Below, in pieces: positions 1-11,955 of a stretch of DNA of 64,000 nucleotides. The notes under the pieces were generated by a model. That model saw only the letters and a list, made by a program, of their open reading frames with translations. It made no database searches and was not told where the DNA came from. The stretch covers positions 3,902 to 67,901 of the forward strand of contig CAUDNR010000891.1 of assembly GCA_958430865.1 (NCBI GenBank). Direction: 5' to 3'. This DNA comes from Entrophospora sp. SA101. Lineage: Eukaryota > Glomeromycota > Glomeromycetes > Entrophosporales > Entrophosporaceae. The stretch's first letter is position 1. The number at the start of each line of letters is the position of its first letter. The translations under genes and the position numbers were made by a program.

Positions 1-890
1 AACTTGCTGATTTAATAGCAAAGAATTAATATCAATTGGTTTGTTAGTTGGACCAATGTACAATTTTTATTAGAACCAGCTACTCTAAAATAATTTAATA
101 ATATATATAAATTTAGTATTTTCCTTTAATTCACTTATCAATTTTATAGAAAATAAAAAAAGGCTTATATACTTTGTTAGCACTTGTAAAATATAACCAT
201 TTAATCCTGGTTGAAGGGGGAAAAGCAGGTTTGTAAAATGCCCAAAAATTTTTTCCAGTGTTTCAAATTCAGATTCAATGATTGTATTGGTTTCACCAGG
301 AAAAATAATTTCCTTAATAAAATTTAGTTTAATTAAATTTTATAACTATAGTGTAAGTATGTTTAATTAATTTTTAAAACATCTGCTGCTAACAATACTT
401 ACTATTCTGTACCAGCTCAAGGGAAGTTTGGTGGTTTTAATACATTGTATATACAAATTATCATGAAACAAATATTCTTATGGTTGTTGCTAGACTCATT
501 GAAACTAGTTTTGATCCACTTCTTTTTTTATTATTAAAAGGTTGATAAGGATTGTATTTAATGTTTCTGTTGTAAGTTCACCATATTGATGTGGGTGAGC
601 ATAGTTAAACAATTCATTGATATGATTTTTAATTGGTGAAAATGCATTCAACTGGCTAACATTAGTATTAAATGTTGCAGTTCTTGAACATGGTAAATAC
701 TTTCTAAATGATTACAAGTTTGGCAAACATCATTAGCATCTGACTTTGTGGAAGTCCAACAGTTACATTCATTACCATTATCAAAAATAAATTGACAATT
801 AGAGTAAGTAGTTGGAATTTGTAACAGTTCTTTTTCGTTCTTAATTGCGAATATGTAATGTGGCACAGTAATACAAAATTTATTTTGCAT
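1..890 (-). pseudogene. Degenerate Cys-rich gene relic, running off the left edge
   Basis: Coding-like stretches lie on the minus strand in several frames. The first (890 to 648) opens with ATG and contains a Cys/His cluster, roughly C-x9-C-x-C-x11-C-x2-C-x-H around residues 33-61, which looks like a small zinc-binding module. It stops, but the coding sense resumes in another frame at once (about 650-490, with NAFSPIKNHINELFNYAHP), and further coding-like sequence lies around 300-130 (ETNTIIESEFETLEKIFGH). The breaks have no convincing splice sites, so I read this as a frameshifted relic. I vaguely associate the C..C.C....C..C.H layout with repeated gene families of AM fungi, but I cannot name it. 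No function is inferred. Confidence 0.4.
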
Positions 891-984
891 AACATGTTAA
901 ATTAAAACAAAATGTTACTGTGCAACTTTACTTATATTACTGTTATATTACTTATATTATTATTTATATTACTTATACATATGT

Positions 985-1037
985 ATTATTATTTATATTA
1001 TTATTTATATTATTATTTATATTATTATTTATATTAT
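985..1037. repeat. 12-bp AT-rich tandem repeat
   Basis: About four to five tandem copies of ATTATTTATATT lie just upstream of the Cys-rich relic. The rest of 891-1257 is AT-rich with no recognisable gene. Confidence 0.7.
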
Positions 1038-1257
1038 TTTCTTTATGTATATGAGTTAGAAATTAAGTGCTGTAGCTTTCTGGGAAGTTCTAAGATATTA
1101 TTATGATTGATAATAATTTATTTATTTAATTGTAATATTATATTATGCATTTTTGTATGAAAGGATAAGCTTTCCATAATTAGTAAAGATAACTTGTATT
1201 TTTAATAATAATTAAAACATTAGTATTTTGACATAGGGAAAAGGGTTTCCTTACACC

Positions 1258-2451
1258 CATTCTAAAATTTTATCAGAATACCTGGAATTTTATAATAAGA
1301 TTTTGCTCCCTGGTCTTCATCACCTTGTTTGATGCTAATACCCTTGCTGTGTAATTAATCAAATAAATCATTAGTTATTTAGTCATACACATTCATTTAT
1401 CAGTCAGAAGTGAAATTGGATTGGTCAATTCTTTGAATGCGAAAAGAATAATTTTATTATTTGTATTTCAAATTCAAGTATGTTTTAAGGATATATAAAG
1501 TAATTACAAAATCAAGAAAATAAGTATGTTTTAAAATTCAGAGGTATATTTTAAGTGTATAATTAGATATCTACATTCCTATTACTATAAAAAAAATAAG
1601 TATATTCATACATGTTTGCAAATAATTAGTGAATAATATTTGTTGATTTAAGTATGTTTTGTAAAAATTAAGTAGAAAATAAGTAGGAAATAAGTATCTA
1701 AACTTTTTTTTAGGGGCATTTAATGGTGAACAAGAACATTTCTATTAATTTTGGTAATAAAAATGTATAGTGTATAGAATGAATGTAATTAATTGGGCTG
1801 TTTTCATGAATTGACAAAGGAATTAATTTACAAAATTTTCCTTTAATGAATATATCTATCTACACCATAAATGATTATCATTGTCTTGTATAAAGCTTTG
1901 AACCAAACTTTTTTGTATGTCAACCAAATTTTATTGAGAAAAAATTATTTTGGCATACATATACTGTATGTATATCTTGAGCAGGGTTGTGTGACAACCG
2001 TTTCCCTTACTATTACAGGACATCATTTCCTGACAGAATGTTTTCTAATGCATTATATCAGTTCATCATAACATTTCTGCCATGATCATGTCATCACTGA
2101 GTTGTCAGGGACCATTGAGATACATTTTTAGAAGTTTGTAAACTTTAAAAATGAAAAAAAAATAGGAAGACTGTTGCAAAAACCAATATTTAACAAGTCA
2201 AAATATATTTAATCTTGGACAATGAAAAATAATCATTTTGATTATTCGTCATTCAATGCTTTTCTAGTTTTTTTAAATATGTCATCAAGAAATACAAATA
2301 AAAGAAAAAATGATGAAAAATATGGTGTGGAGAAGGGGTAAGTGTTTATCAAAAGAGTGGCGGTGGTGGTTATTGCTACTTGTTGTCACTCGAGTTAATT
2401 AATTAAAAATGGCAATTCATTATTTTATTTACTTAATTTAAATAGAAGAGA
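1258..2451 (+). repeat. Direct repeat A, upstream copy (partner 15034-16224)
   Basis: This block matches 15034-16224. The first ~120 bp carry several substitutions and small indels; the rest is identical where I compared it (offset 13,773). It contains the start of a possible gene: ATG at 2279, a 19-codon exon opening MSSRNTNKRKND, a GGTAAGTG donor at 2338 and a TAG acceptor ending at 2445. In this copy the sequence switches to segmental duplication copy 1 only 6 nt after the acceptor. In the downstream copy the same position continues into an F-box reading frame. The exon here is therefore orphaned. Its phase (2) does not match the F-box frame (0), so linkage of the exon to that gene is uncertain. 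Confidence 0.85.
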
Positions 2452-3660
2452 CGAACGCCCATTGATGATGTTTCCATTGCCATTAGTGTTGTTGTTGTTG
2501 AATTAATTGAAGTAATATGAAATATGAATTGGCAGATGTATACCTATTGAGCAATGTTTGAACAGTATCAATGATAGATATGGACTTGTTGATCAATGTT
2601 TAAACAGTATTGTTAAAGCAAGTCATTACTACTACTGTATTACAATTGCTGCTACGATTATTGCTGTTGTTGGATGAAGACATTTTATTTGAATGTTCAA
2701 ATAGTGATCCCCATATTTTTGTCGAATTTGAAGAAAAACTAGAATAATTATTAGCAAAATTGGTTTAAAACTTGAGAGACGACCCTTTCGCTCCGATTGA
2801 ATATAAATTATTATAATGTGTTAAATTGAGTGTTTGAGATTTCATCTTTTTAGTATACGAACGAACCTTGCAATTTTCATATATATATGTGTCTCACAAA
2901 TTTCTGTTTTATAAATCTCTTGCTTCAATAAAGGCTTCATCCCCCCGCATCATGACAATTGAAGAGCAGTAGTGCCTTTTTGGCACAAAAATTCAATTAC
3001 TCCCCTGATTATATGCTGTAAAAAGATTTATTAGATTTTATGTTATCAAAACAAAATTGTATCTTATTCCAAGTGCTGGAAACCAACTATCATCTACAAT
3101 TAATTGCATCCCTTTCCACAATGCAAAGTGAAACAATGTAACACTACTTTGATAGCTATTTGCTAGCTTTTTCCACAAAATGAAGTGAATGCAACTAATG
3201 GTTACATTTTATAGATTACTAATTATCTAAGACAAGGAAAAAGGCCAAAGGCTTCATAGCAATGAATTACGATCACTGCCAATTTGATTTTTTTTCACGC
3301 ATTGTATAAAAATTTGGTTAACTACCCTTTATATTCTTGACTTAATTTTCCTCGAATCCTATGATCTACCAGCAGGTTTACTACATAGTCTAGGCACAGA
3401 AGCAGTTGACTGATTACATAAAGAACAGGGAATGCGATTTTTAGGCTTCATATGTTCACAACTCCCTTAAAGATGGCAACACCCGTTACCATATACTTTT
3501 CTAGTGTTATGTAAAAACTCACAGGTACAATCAATCGCCTTGCATTTTTGATATTCGACTAAATAAATCAGAAAAGTATTGGCACACATGAATAGGAAAA
3601 TCCATGTCCACGACCCCCCCCCCCCACCGATACTAACCAGGCTAAAATCACTGAAGCATC

Positions 3661-3768
3661 AGGAAATTAAAACTTATGTGGACTCACGCTGGGTCAAAAC
3701 TGACAGCACTATAAGGAAGTGTTAACAGAATGCTGGTCAACTTTGACCCAGTATAGTTTTAATTTCCT
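3661..3768. mobile_element. 108-bp hairpin MITE-like element (copy 1)
   Basis: A short self-complementary element. The outer arms AGGAAATTAAAACT / AGTTTTAATTTCCT are perfect 14-bp inverted repeats, and the inner arms CTGGGTCAAAACTGACAGC / GCTGGTCAACTTTGACCCAG pair with few mismatches. It has no coding capacity. No target duplication could be defined with confidence. Confidence 0.55.
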
Positions 3769-3769
3769 C

Positions 3770-4190
3770 GAACATTTGACGAATTAGCCAATGATTGGTT
3801 AGAAAGAATAGGCGAGAAAAAAGATGATGATGTGCTAGTGACCCTGAGTATGATATTGCAGATGGAGAACCGAGGTACAATTTGAAAAAATCCAAGATCC
3901 ATATCATAACGAGCAGAAAATTAAATGAGGGTCAAGTATGTGATTATTATTATTATTATGGAAAAGTAATACTGGAATATCATACAGAAGGTGAACCATT
4001 TGCGTTCAATGAATCAATCGTGGGAAAGAAAGATTAAAGATGAGGTCCGTATTCTATGAATTAATGAACGAATAAATTAAAATAACTATTACAAAGACAG
4101 AATCGAATTGCAGTAAGAATTGAGTCGAGATATAATGGAATCATTGATAATGTTGAAGCTGAATTCGTTTGAGAAATGCTTCTACTTCAT
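3770..4190 (+). pseudogene. Unidentified coding-like relic (copy 1)
   Basis: Right after the hairpin element comes a stretch with coding character in shifting frames (FDELANDWLERIGEKKDDD; then EYDIADGEPRYNLKKSKIH; then AVRIESRYNGIIDNVEAEF), interrupted by TGA/TAA codons. No family is recognised. The same relic is in copy 2 at about 32630-33050. The rest of 2452-4845 shows nothing I can call. Confidence 0.25.
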
Positions 4191-4845
4191 AAATGTAACA
4201 TTCGAATAAAGATAAATATCTGCTAAATAAATTAATCAGTCAAAATTACATTAAATAAAAAATCACATCAAACAATATTTATAATATATTAAAAAGTAAT
4301 TCTAATCAATGATTCCAACGCCTCTTCCAATCTGTACTCTCCTTTTTTTTTCTGTTAGCAATTAACCAAGTTCTTTATATTGTCGATAGCTTCGAGTTCC
4401 AGATCAACTACAAAGTTCTAAATCTCGCCTACATGCCCAAAACAAGCGTAAGCGTCAAATAATTCTCGCATTTGCAATCTGGGAAGAGCTCAAATGACTT
4501 TTTATCGCAAAGATGAAGAAAGTATGTTCCATATTATAACCGACAAAATCAATAAACTCAAATCTGAAACATATCTGGTGGTGTCCGTCACTGAAAACCT
4601 TTGTTTTAATATTAATGTCGTACAAACAAACAAACAAACAAACAAATAAAAATTGGAAATTTTTTTTAATTTATTTATTCCACAACCTCAAAATTTAAAT
4701 TGATTTATTATCCTCGTCCAATAAACATAAATTAATTAAAACAAATGGGAAATTATTATAATTAGACCTTAAAATAGTATTTCCTATAAATTTATGGTGA
4801 ACTTTTTTTTTTGCAAATAATAATTAATTTTTATTAATTCATAAT

Positions 4846-5838
4846 ATGCGAATATTCACGGTGGTTGTATTAATTCTCTTGTCATACCTCTCTCTTGAAG
4901 TCGTAGCGGTAGAATATGCGACCTGTGAAGCATATTTGAATTCCATCCAAAAGAATGCGAGCGCTTGTGATGCTCTCCACCCCAGCGATAAGAATATTTC
5001 CCCATGTTCATGCTCGCAAGATTTTATTAACTCCTGGACTTGGTAAATAGAAGCGTTTAATGAGATATTCAAATCCCATTACATTTATAAGTTATTATTA
5101 ATTTCCAGTCATTGCAATATTTTATCATTATCTTTTTTAGTTTTCACCTTTGCGTCCTTCATTCTTCTAACGGTCAAGATAGTAATACGCCTCAAAGTAA
5201 GTATTAAATTTTATTTTGAAATATTCCTTATTCATCTATTTTTTTTCAGGTTAATACAACTTATGAATATGCTTGCCTTCTAAATATTAATAGACATCGT
5301 AGATGGTTGCTTCAAGCAGAATTACACCGATTTGACTGTCCCTTCCAAACCAACTTGTCCAAGCAGCATCGGAATCCCACCAAGTCTCATTAATACCCCA
5401 CTCTCAACAACTCCTAGTACCCCAACCCTGGATGTGGTTATTAGCTCAACTTCGGATTTTTTTATCCCAACCTTGAATGCTGTTACCCTAACTTCAACTA
5501 TGGATGTTGTAACTATAACCTCAACTACGACGATGGATTACACAACTACCACTAAAAGACCCATAAATGCCCCCAACAACAACAACAACAACAACAATAA
5601 TAATAACAATAATAATAATAATAATAACAACAATAATAACAACAACAATAACAACAACAACAATAACAACAATAATAACAACAACAACAACAACAAGAGT
5701 TGCAATGTGAATGTCAACGGAACAGCTACTATCAATAAGATCGAATGCATTTCTAACGAATCCATTAATATTAACATCATTACTAGCTTCAATTTGCTCA
5801 GTGGTTTATTTTTGGTCGCATTCATTTTATTGAATTAA
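4846..5838 (+). CDS. Secreted Cys-rich, Asn-run, probable GPI-anchored protein (copy 1)
   Basis: Three exons, 4846-5042, 5141-5196 and 5294-5838, give 265 aa; the introns (98 and 97 nt) are GT-AG and phase-consistent. An N-terminal signal peptide (MRIFTVVVLILLSYLSLEVVA) is followed by a domain of ~90 residues with about eight cysteines (TCEAY, ACDAL, PCSCSQ, CFHLC, DGCFKQN). Then come a Ser/Thr/Pro-rich stalk, an uninterrupted run of about 40 Asn encoded by mixed AAC/AAT, a short Cys/Asn segment, and a hydrophobic C-terminus (FNLLSGLFLVAFILLN) preceded by small residues. This layout is typical of fungal GPI-anchored surface proteins. A nearer acceptor (TTTTTCAG at 5250) would give an early stop, so I chose the one ending at 5293. 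Function unknown. It appears identical to the gene at 33706. Confidence 0.75.
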
Positions 5839-8800
5839 ATAGGGGCAATAAAATTGTAATAGCAACAAACAGGCTCATATTCCACATCGAACCAAAGCAT
5901 AAGCTTTGTGAGAGCGCTTTGGATCGGGCAGGTTTCCCCCATGCAACTAGACATTTATTTTTTCATCCTTCATTGCTGGTGACATGTATCCTTCGTTGTA
6001 TTTTCTTAGTCAAATAAATGGATTTTCCTCGTGATAATAATATTAATATGGGGTTTCGTTGAATCTCGAATTATGTCATGTAATAAGTGGGCTTGAAATC
6101 ACAATTGTGTACAAGTGTTAAATATTAACAGCTAATGAAAACGTTATTATACAATATTTTTTCCTGATTCTTTTCCGTGCCACTATGTTAGTTTTTCTGC
6201 TTTAATTCTATATATAGTACTAATTTTGCATTAGAAATGAAAACACCATTATTTTAACTCGTGTAAGATGAACATAAAAGCATCATCAACACACAAAAAA
6301 TCCCCAAATTGCAATATCTTTTACAACTATCTATTTTGACAACTCAATATATCTTTTTTTAAAAATATAATACTTATCAAAAATGCTTACTTTTTTACTA
6401 GTAAGTTTCTTATGGATTGATAATTAGAATTTTCCCTTCATTACAAAACCAACTTAATCTACATCAAAAATTCAATGAAATAATTAATTTGATAGAACTT
6501 GGAAAATTAAAACAAATTAAACACTTATTTGATTAAAAAGTTGAACTGGGCTCAGATTTCTCTATTGTATATCTAGTTCATTATGCTCACGATATTATTC
6601 TTTGACATGTGTGTTTTTACTTATAAATAAATTGCAATAAAAAGATCATACAGGAATGAAACTTTTAAGGAACCAAATTTAAAAAAAGAGAGAGATCTCC
6701 CTCCAGAGAGAGTGCATGTCTCTTTGATTTTTCCATTTAAAATTTATTCGAAAATTATTCCTCCCCCCCCCCCTGATTCATAAAATCGCAAGTTATAAAG
6801 GAAAAATAAAATAATTAATACTATTAAACTTAGGTTTAATAAAGTTATCCTTTTTACACGACTACGCAAGCACCCTCCTTGTTGTCTTTGTGGCATGGAA
6901 AATGATCTCTGGTTGCGATGATGACCAATCAAAAAAAAAATTTTTAAAGAAACAGTCTATGAATATACTGTGTGTTTCAAAAAAAACCGAAAAATTAAAA
7001 CAATCATTGTGGAACAACCATTGCATTGATTTGTATGAAAAATGGCCCATTCGATAGATTAAAAGCAGAACCTTTTATTAACTATACTTTAATACAAAAA
7101 TGCTTTCACTATTAGTTTTAATTAATCTTGATTTTGATCAAATTAAACTAATTAGAAACAAATCAGGAATTAGATTTCGTTTTTTTAATAATGAATTGTC
7201 CCAGATCTTGAAAATTTTGACTTTTATTCCATTATTTGATAAACAGTTACTAAATATTTTGAAGAAATAAAGAAAAAACCAGTAGATAAATTGTATTAAA
7301 TCACGTGATTTCAAATGTGAACCAACAATCAACTCTTCTATGAGCCAAATCACCTATTTTGTTCAACTTATTAATATTGAAATAGATATTTGTGAATGAA
7401 ATGCTCATAATATGATGTGTTTGTCAGGTAGATGTATCCCTTTTATTATAATAATATAATTGGAAAAAAACAGTAAAATTCAACCCTATTTGCGCATTTT
7501 AAAAGCCAATTACTCATCAGATTCAGTTAGAAAATGATTTAAAATAACTTTAAAAAGCAAAGCTTTGTTTAAATTTTATTTGAAACAAGTTGGGTTGTTT
7601 TTTAGTGAAAGTTACAAAAATTTTCCGTTTTTTTTGAAACACACTGTATATTAATACGGTAATAAATATAACTATTTTTATTTAAGAGTTGGGAATTTTA
7701 ATGATCGACGTTCTAAATTATATGTATGATTGGCTAAATAAACGCGACATTTTTTTCTCCAAAAACTTATCATAAAGGTCTTCCAGGAACATGTTGATGA
7801 TAATTAAATATTTACTTGGATGATATTTCATGGATCTTTAGTAGATTAGGAGTTATTCCCTATACAGGTGAATATTAATTATAATTACGTGTTTTTTTTT
7901 AGTATTTAAAATTTTCGCCCTGATACAACACGAGAGAATTAATAAAAAAGACACTCACAAAGATTGTTCGATCGTGATAAAATGCAGACAATAGAGTACG
8001 TACATCCCAGCCCGCAAGTTTTATTTATTAATTTATATATTTTGCAAGGCTAGCTAAAGTTGACCCTTTCTATTTCACGCCATCTAGAACAGCAAGTAAA
8101 TCCGTCATTAACTAACTTGGATATATATATTTATTTATTTATTTAAATTAAAGATATTAGCATGCAGATAGATAATGATACGGACATCGAAAAAAATATC
8201 ATTGAATGGTCAAATTCTTCTAAAAAGTTACATTAGAGACAATTAACGATTGTACACACAGCAAACATTACAGCAAGAAGTAACTAATGATGAATCGAAT
8301 GTAGTTTAACGTATTTCAAGTAAAAAATAAAGCTTTCAGTGTTGGGGATTTTGACAATTTCCAATGGGTATAGGGTGAAGAAAATAATTATAAAAATAAT
8401 TTTGTTATAATGATTGGAGTATTTAATTAAACATTGATAATACTACTAACTATTTACAAATTCAGTCTAATTGATTGATAACGATAAAAATTAATATCAA
8501 AATAAAAAATTTACCTGCTTATAAAATGTTCATAAAATTTATCAATAGAATTAATATATAAAAGAAAGATTTGATATATTGTAAAAACAAAGCGTCTCTC
8601 TGCCAGCCTTTTTTTAATCAAATAAAATAAGTCGCAAAACACCAATTAATTAATTCATCTAGTCAACTTCCTATTATTTTACATCTCAATATCACCCATG
8701 ACATATTCCTCGTAAGACATGGCACTAATCAGTTAATTGATAATTGTATAAATAAAGAATTAAATTTTATTTTAAAAATCTAATTCAATCCAACTTCAAT

Positions 8801-8845
8801 TCATAAAAAACATTTTCCCCTCCTCTCCTATATATTATATACTTC
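5839..8845. other. Intergenic stretch of copy 1
   Basis: Apart from the TA-flanked element at 6968-7646 I see no gene here. It holds AT-rich sequence, a C11 homopolymer at 6773 and a CACGTG site at ~7303. It is downstream of the surface-protein gene and beyond the 3' end of MAF1, so it is a convergent intergenic space. Confidence 0.5.
6968..7646. mobile_element. Non-autonomous Tc1/mariner-like element, 679 bp (copy 1)
   Basis: The terminal inverted repeats are ~26 bp: left CTGTGTGTTTCAAAAAAAAC, right end reverse-complemented CAGTGTGTTTCAAAAAAAAC. Both are flanked by TA (6966-6967 and 7647-7648), the target duplication typical of Tc1/mariner elements, whose ends commonly begin CAGT. The interior has no transposase frame, so it would depend on a transposase in trans. 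Confidence 0.8.
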
Positions 8846-10194
8846 TTACTTTATATCACTTTCTTCTGTTTCAGAAATTGTATCATCTAAAGGTTCATCT
8901 TCTTGTAATGGTGCAGTAGTACTATATTGAGTTAATGAATTGACGAATGTGAGTGTTAATATACATCACATAAACTAAATTATGATGTTTTGATATGCAC
9001 AAAAACCAATTACCTTAAACATCTTACAGTAAAGAACAATATTCTTTTTAACTTCTTGTTATAAAAGAAGAAATTAAATGCCCATCTAAATTATGTTTTT
9101 ATAATAATAAAAACAATAAAGAAGAATGTGGGAAGGAAATAGTAGAGAAAGAAAGAGAATGGTCATTTTGATGAATGAGCTTGTATAAAAGAACAGAGGC
9201 CCATATACAACATTATATGACACATCTATTCTTAAAAGAATAGTAATAACAATAACAAAATAGATTCTAAAAAATAAGATGATTTTTTGATTTTTTCTCC
9301 AGTTATAAAAAAATTTTTTTTTTTACAATATACTCTTATCACCCGATTGTAAGTAATTATAATATATGTATAGTTTTCTGATACATATACAATGTAATAT
9401 ATATATATATATGTGAGATACGTACATAACACCATCGTCACTATTTGGATCAGCATCAGAGTCAGGATTGAAAGAATAGATGTTACACTCGTCCAAAAAA
9501 ATAATATCATCAACAGTTTGCCATAGCATAAGATCATTGATAATGTGAGCACGTCCTAGATTAAATAGAGTGTTATTGATATAATTGCACACCATTGGAA
9601 CCGACGGTTGTTTGGTAAATTGATCGGGTTTAACGTCACTACATCATAATTAGGTTATAGAAGAATTATAATATAATTAATTAGTTGATTAAGTAATTGT
9701 CTCTCGTGCTCTTTTCTTTTCCAAACTCCACCATCCATCTTTATTCCAAAAAAAAATCAAAACTAATACAAACGAGAAATCGTAATCAGGATAAGAAGCA
9801 TTCAAAGTTGCAATAAGATTAAACAAAGTTCTTCGTGAAGAAGGTTGATCCATTGAACCAAAAGGTGATATTATTGTATCGAAAGAATGAGCATCGGGTG
9901 AAACACTTTGAGCATTTTGTTGTGATAAATTATTGTTCCATTGACTTTCAAGATTCTTGTAAAGTTTTTTATCAACTCCAGCCAATTTGCCTTCAATAAT
10001 ACCAATTATCAATTAAATTATTTAAAATTCAAATAATTTCATTTCTTTCATTTCCTCATTTCTTCATTTCTTGCCACCTCATATTTATACCTACATGAAT
10101 AAGTTTCTATCCTACCAACAACTCTACATTCCGGGTTTTCAAATACCAAGGCAGCATTTATTGGTTCAAGTGAAGCAATATCAAGGAATTTCAT
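8846..10194 (-). CDS. maf1: MAF1, repressor of RNA polymerase III (copy 1)
   Basis: Five exons on the minus strand (10194-10095, 9990-9774, 9638-9426, 9085-9014, 8921-8846) give 225 aa with every phase consistent. Exon 1 encodes the N-terminal A box ([16 protein letters not shown], then [13 protein letters not shown]) and joins [13 protein letters not shown]. Exon 2 carries [15 protein letters not shown] followed by [15 protein letters not shown]. Exon 3 has the SDVKPDQF and [16 protein letters not shown] blocks, exon 4 [16 protein letters not shown], and exon 5 an acidic tail ending SDIK. Family knowledge: MAF1 is the conserved nutrient- and stress-responsive inhibitor that binds Pol III and represses tRNA and 5S transcription. 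No disruption is visible. It appears identical to the copy at 37707-39055. Confidence 0.9.
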
Positions 10195-11955
10195 CTTTTG
10201 TTTACCAGCTTATTGCAATATTAATAACGCTTATTATTATTATTATTACTATTATATATGGTTTGTTGCTTTTGTTTATTAAAACACGTGAAATTCGTAT
10301 TTTATTTTTATTTTCAAGCATAAAAAGATAATTAAAGAGTAGAAAGAAACTTGAATAGTGGATTTAAGTAATTATAAGTCGAATTTTTTTAGAGTGAGAG
10401 AATTAAAGTTTAATAATTTTTAATGTTTTCGTGAGAAAAAATTTAAATTCGAATAAAATTGGGAAGGATTATCCTTTGTTATTATTATTTAAAGGATGGA
10501 TAATCCTTCCAATTAAATGTGACATTAAATATCAAAGGATCAAACATTTAAACTTTTGTGCATGCTTATCCCACTTTTTACGTGTGCGTGCGCACAGTTT
10601 TCGATTCAGATTGCTTTAGAATAGGATAGCATTATTCCTCGTTTATACTAGGCCAATATAATTGGTTCAAATGTATTAGTATCTTTGCACAAAATCGTCA
10701 TATACACCGACATTTGGTGATCTGGATAAGAAAGAATATTAATATAAAAAACAAGTTAAAATATTATAAACCTAAAGGAAATCGTAAATTATTAAAGGTT
10801 CTAAAAACGGGCAATAATATATCACTTATCATTTTGTCTAGTAACACTTAAAATAATAATTTTAGCCAAAACAATCGATTTAGACCACAATAAAATTTAT
10901 ATTTATTTAATAATACTCCACGCTAAAGACTATTTTTTTTGTCCATTCAAAATATATTTTTGTAAATCAACTAAATCAATTGCAGATGATTTCTAAAATT
11001 AGACTAGTTCGTATTTCCAAAACAGTAATTATATTAAATTAGTATATATTAACTGCTGGCTGTTATAGAATAACTAATGATGTTTTGATAATGCGATAAA
11101 CTAGTATTAGTATATTAGTTGACCACTATGTATTCTATTAATTAGAAAACTATTATTGGAAAGCAAAAACTCCAGTATTTCTTATTTTGAAACGTTTTAA
11201 TGCATCAATTTGTAAACATCATTTTCCAAAGATCTTACAAATAAATGAAGTTCCATGGCCTTTGTTAGGATTGAGCAAAGTCAAAGTGTTAGCGAAAGGA
11301 TCGTCCCGATAACATGTATGCGTGGCAGCGGTTGCAATTCTAACGCCTAAAATCTATATTAATATTAATATTGATATGGGACGCCGATTTTCTATTTCAT
11401 AGAATTTGTATAAGAAATATGAATTCCGAGCGACTTTTGTCGCGCCCATGAAATAAGTTTTTGTCTAAATTAGATCCTGAGGCACAGGCTTGTTTTAACT
11501 ATGTTTTTATAAGCAGTTTTAGACAAATTTGTTATATAGTGAACTAATAAAATATCAACCATCTATCCACCTACTTGCTATATTGATGTTAGAACGTATA
11601 TCGATCGCATCACGTAGATTAACTAATTATTTTATACAAATTGACTTTAATACTAATTAGTTGATATAATACTTAAAAATAAAACCAATACTATTTCCGA
11701 TTCTCAGAATCATGAGGTAAGGACTTCGAGACAGACAAGAAAATAAACAAGAAAAATAGTTAAACGTCATTTTAATAATATTATTTAATAATAATATTAT
11801 AAAAATAAAGAAAATCAAAATTTACAAATTATAACGTTGGTTAATATTAATAATAATTTTGTTTTGAAAAATAGATTGAAAATAAAATGGGAATAGATAA
11901 TAATCAAATCCCATTCAACAACGATCAAATATATATCCTCATTCTTTTATATTTA
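10195..11955. other. Intergenic stretch, including a 54-bp hairpin (copy 1)
   Basis: This lies between the MAF1 start and the 3' end of the Trp-motif gene. An imperfect hairpin lies at 10459-10512 (TTGGGAAGGATTATCC against GGATAATCCTTCCAA, with an AT-rich loop). It is outside the coding sequence, about 265 bp upstream of the MAF1 start codon. No gene was recognised in the rest. Confidence 0.5.

Noticed and set aside
1871..2071. 66-residue frame repeated at 15644-15844
   Set aside because: It is duplicated only because it lies in repeat A/A'. It is upstream of a promoter-like region and has no domain or composition of a protein.
5538..5825. 95-residue poly-Leu frame on the minus strand
   Set aside because: It is the antisense shadow of the Asn run in the surface-protein gene.
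10071..10331. Plus-strand 86-residue frame over the MAF1 5' end
   Set aside because: Antisense to MAF1 exon 1, whose protein match is decisive.
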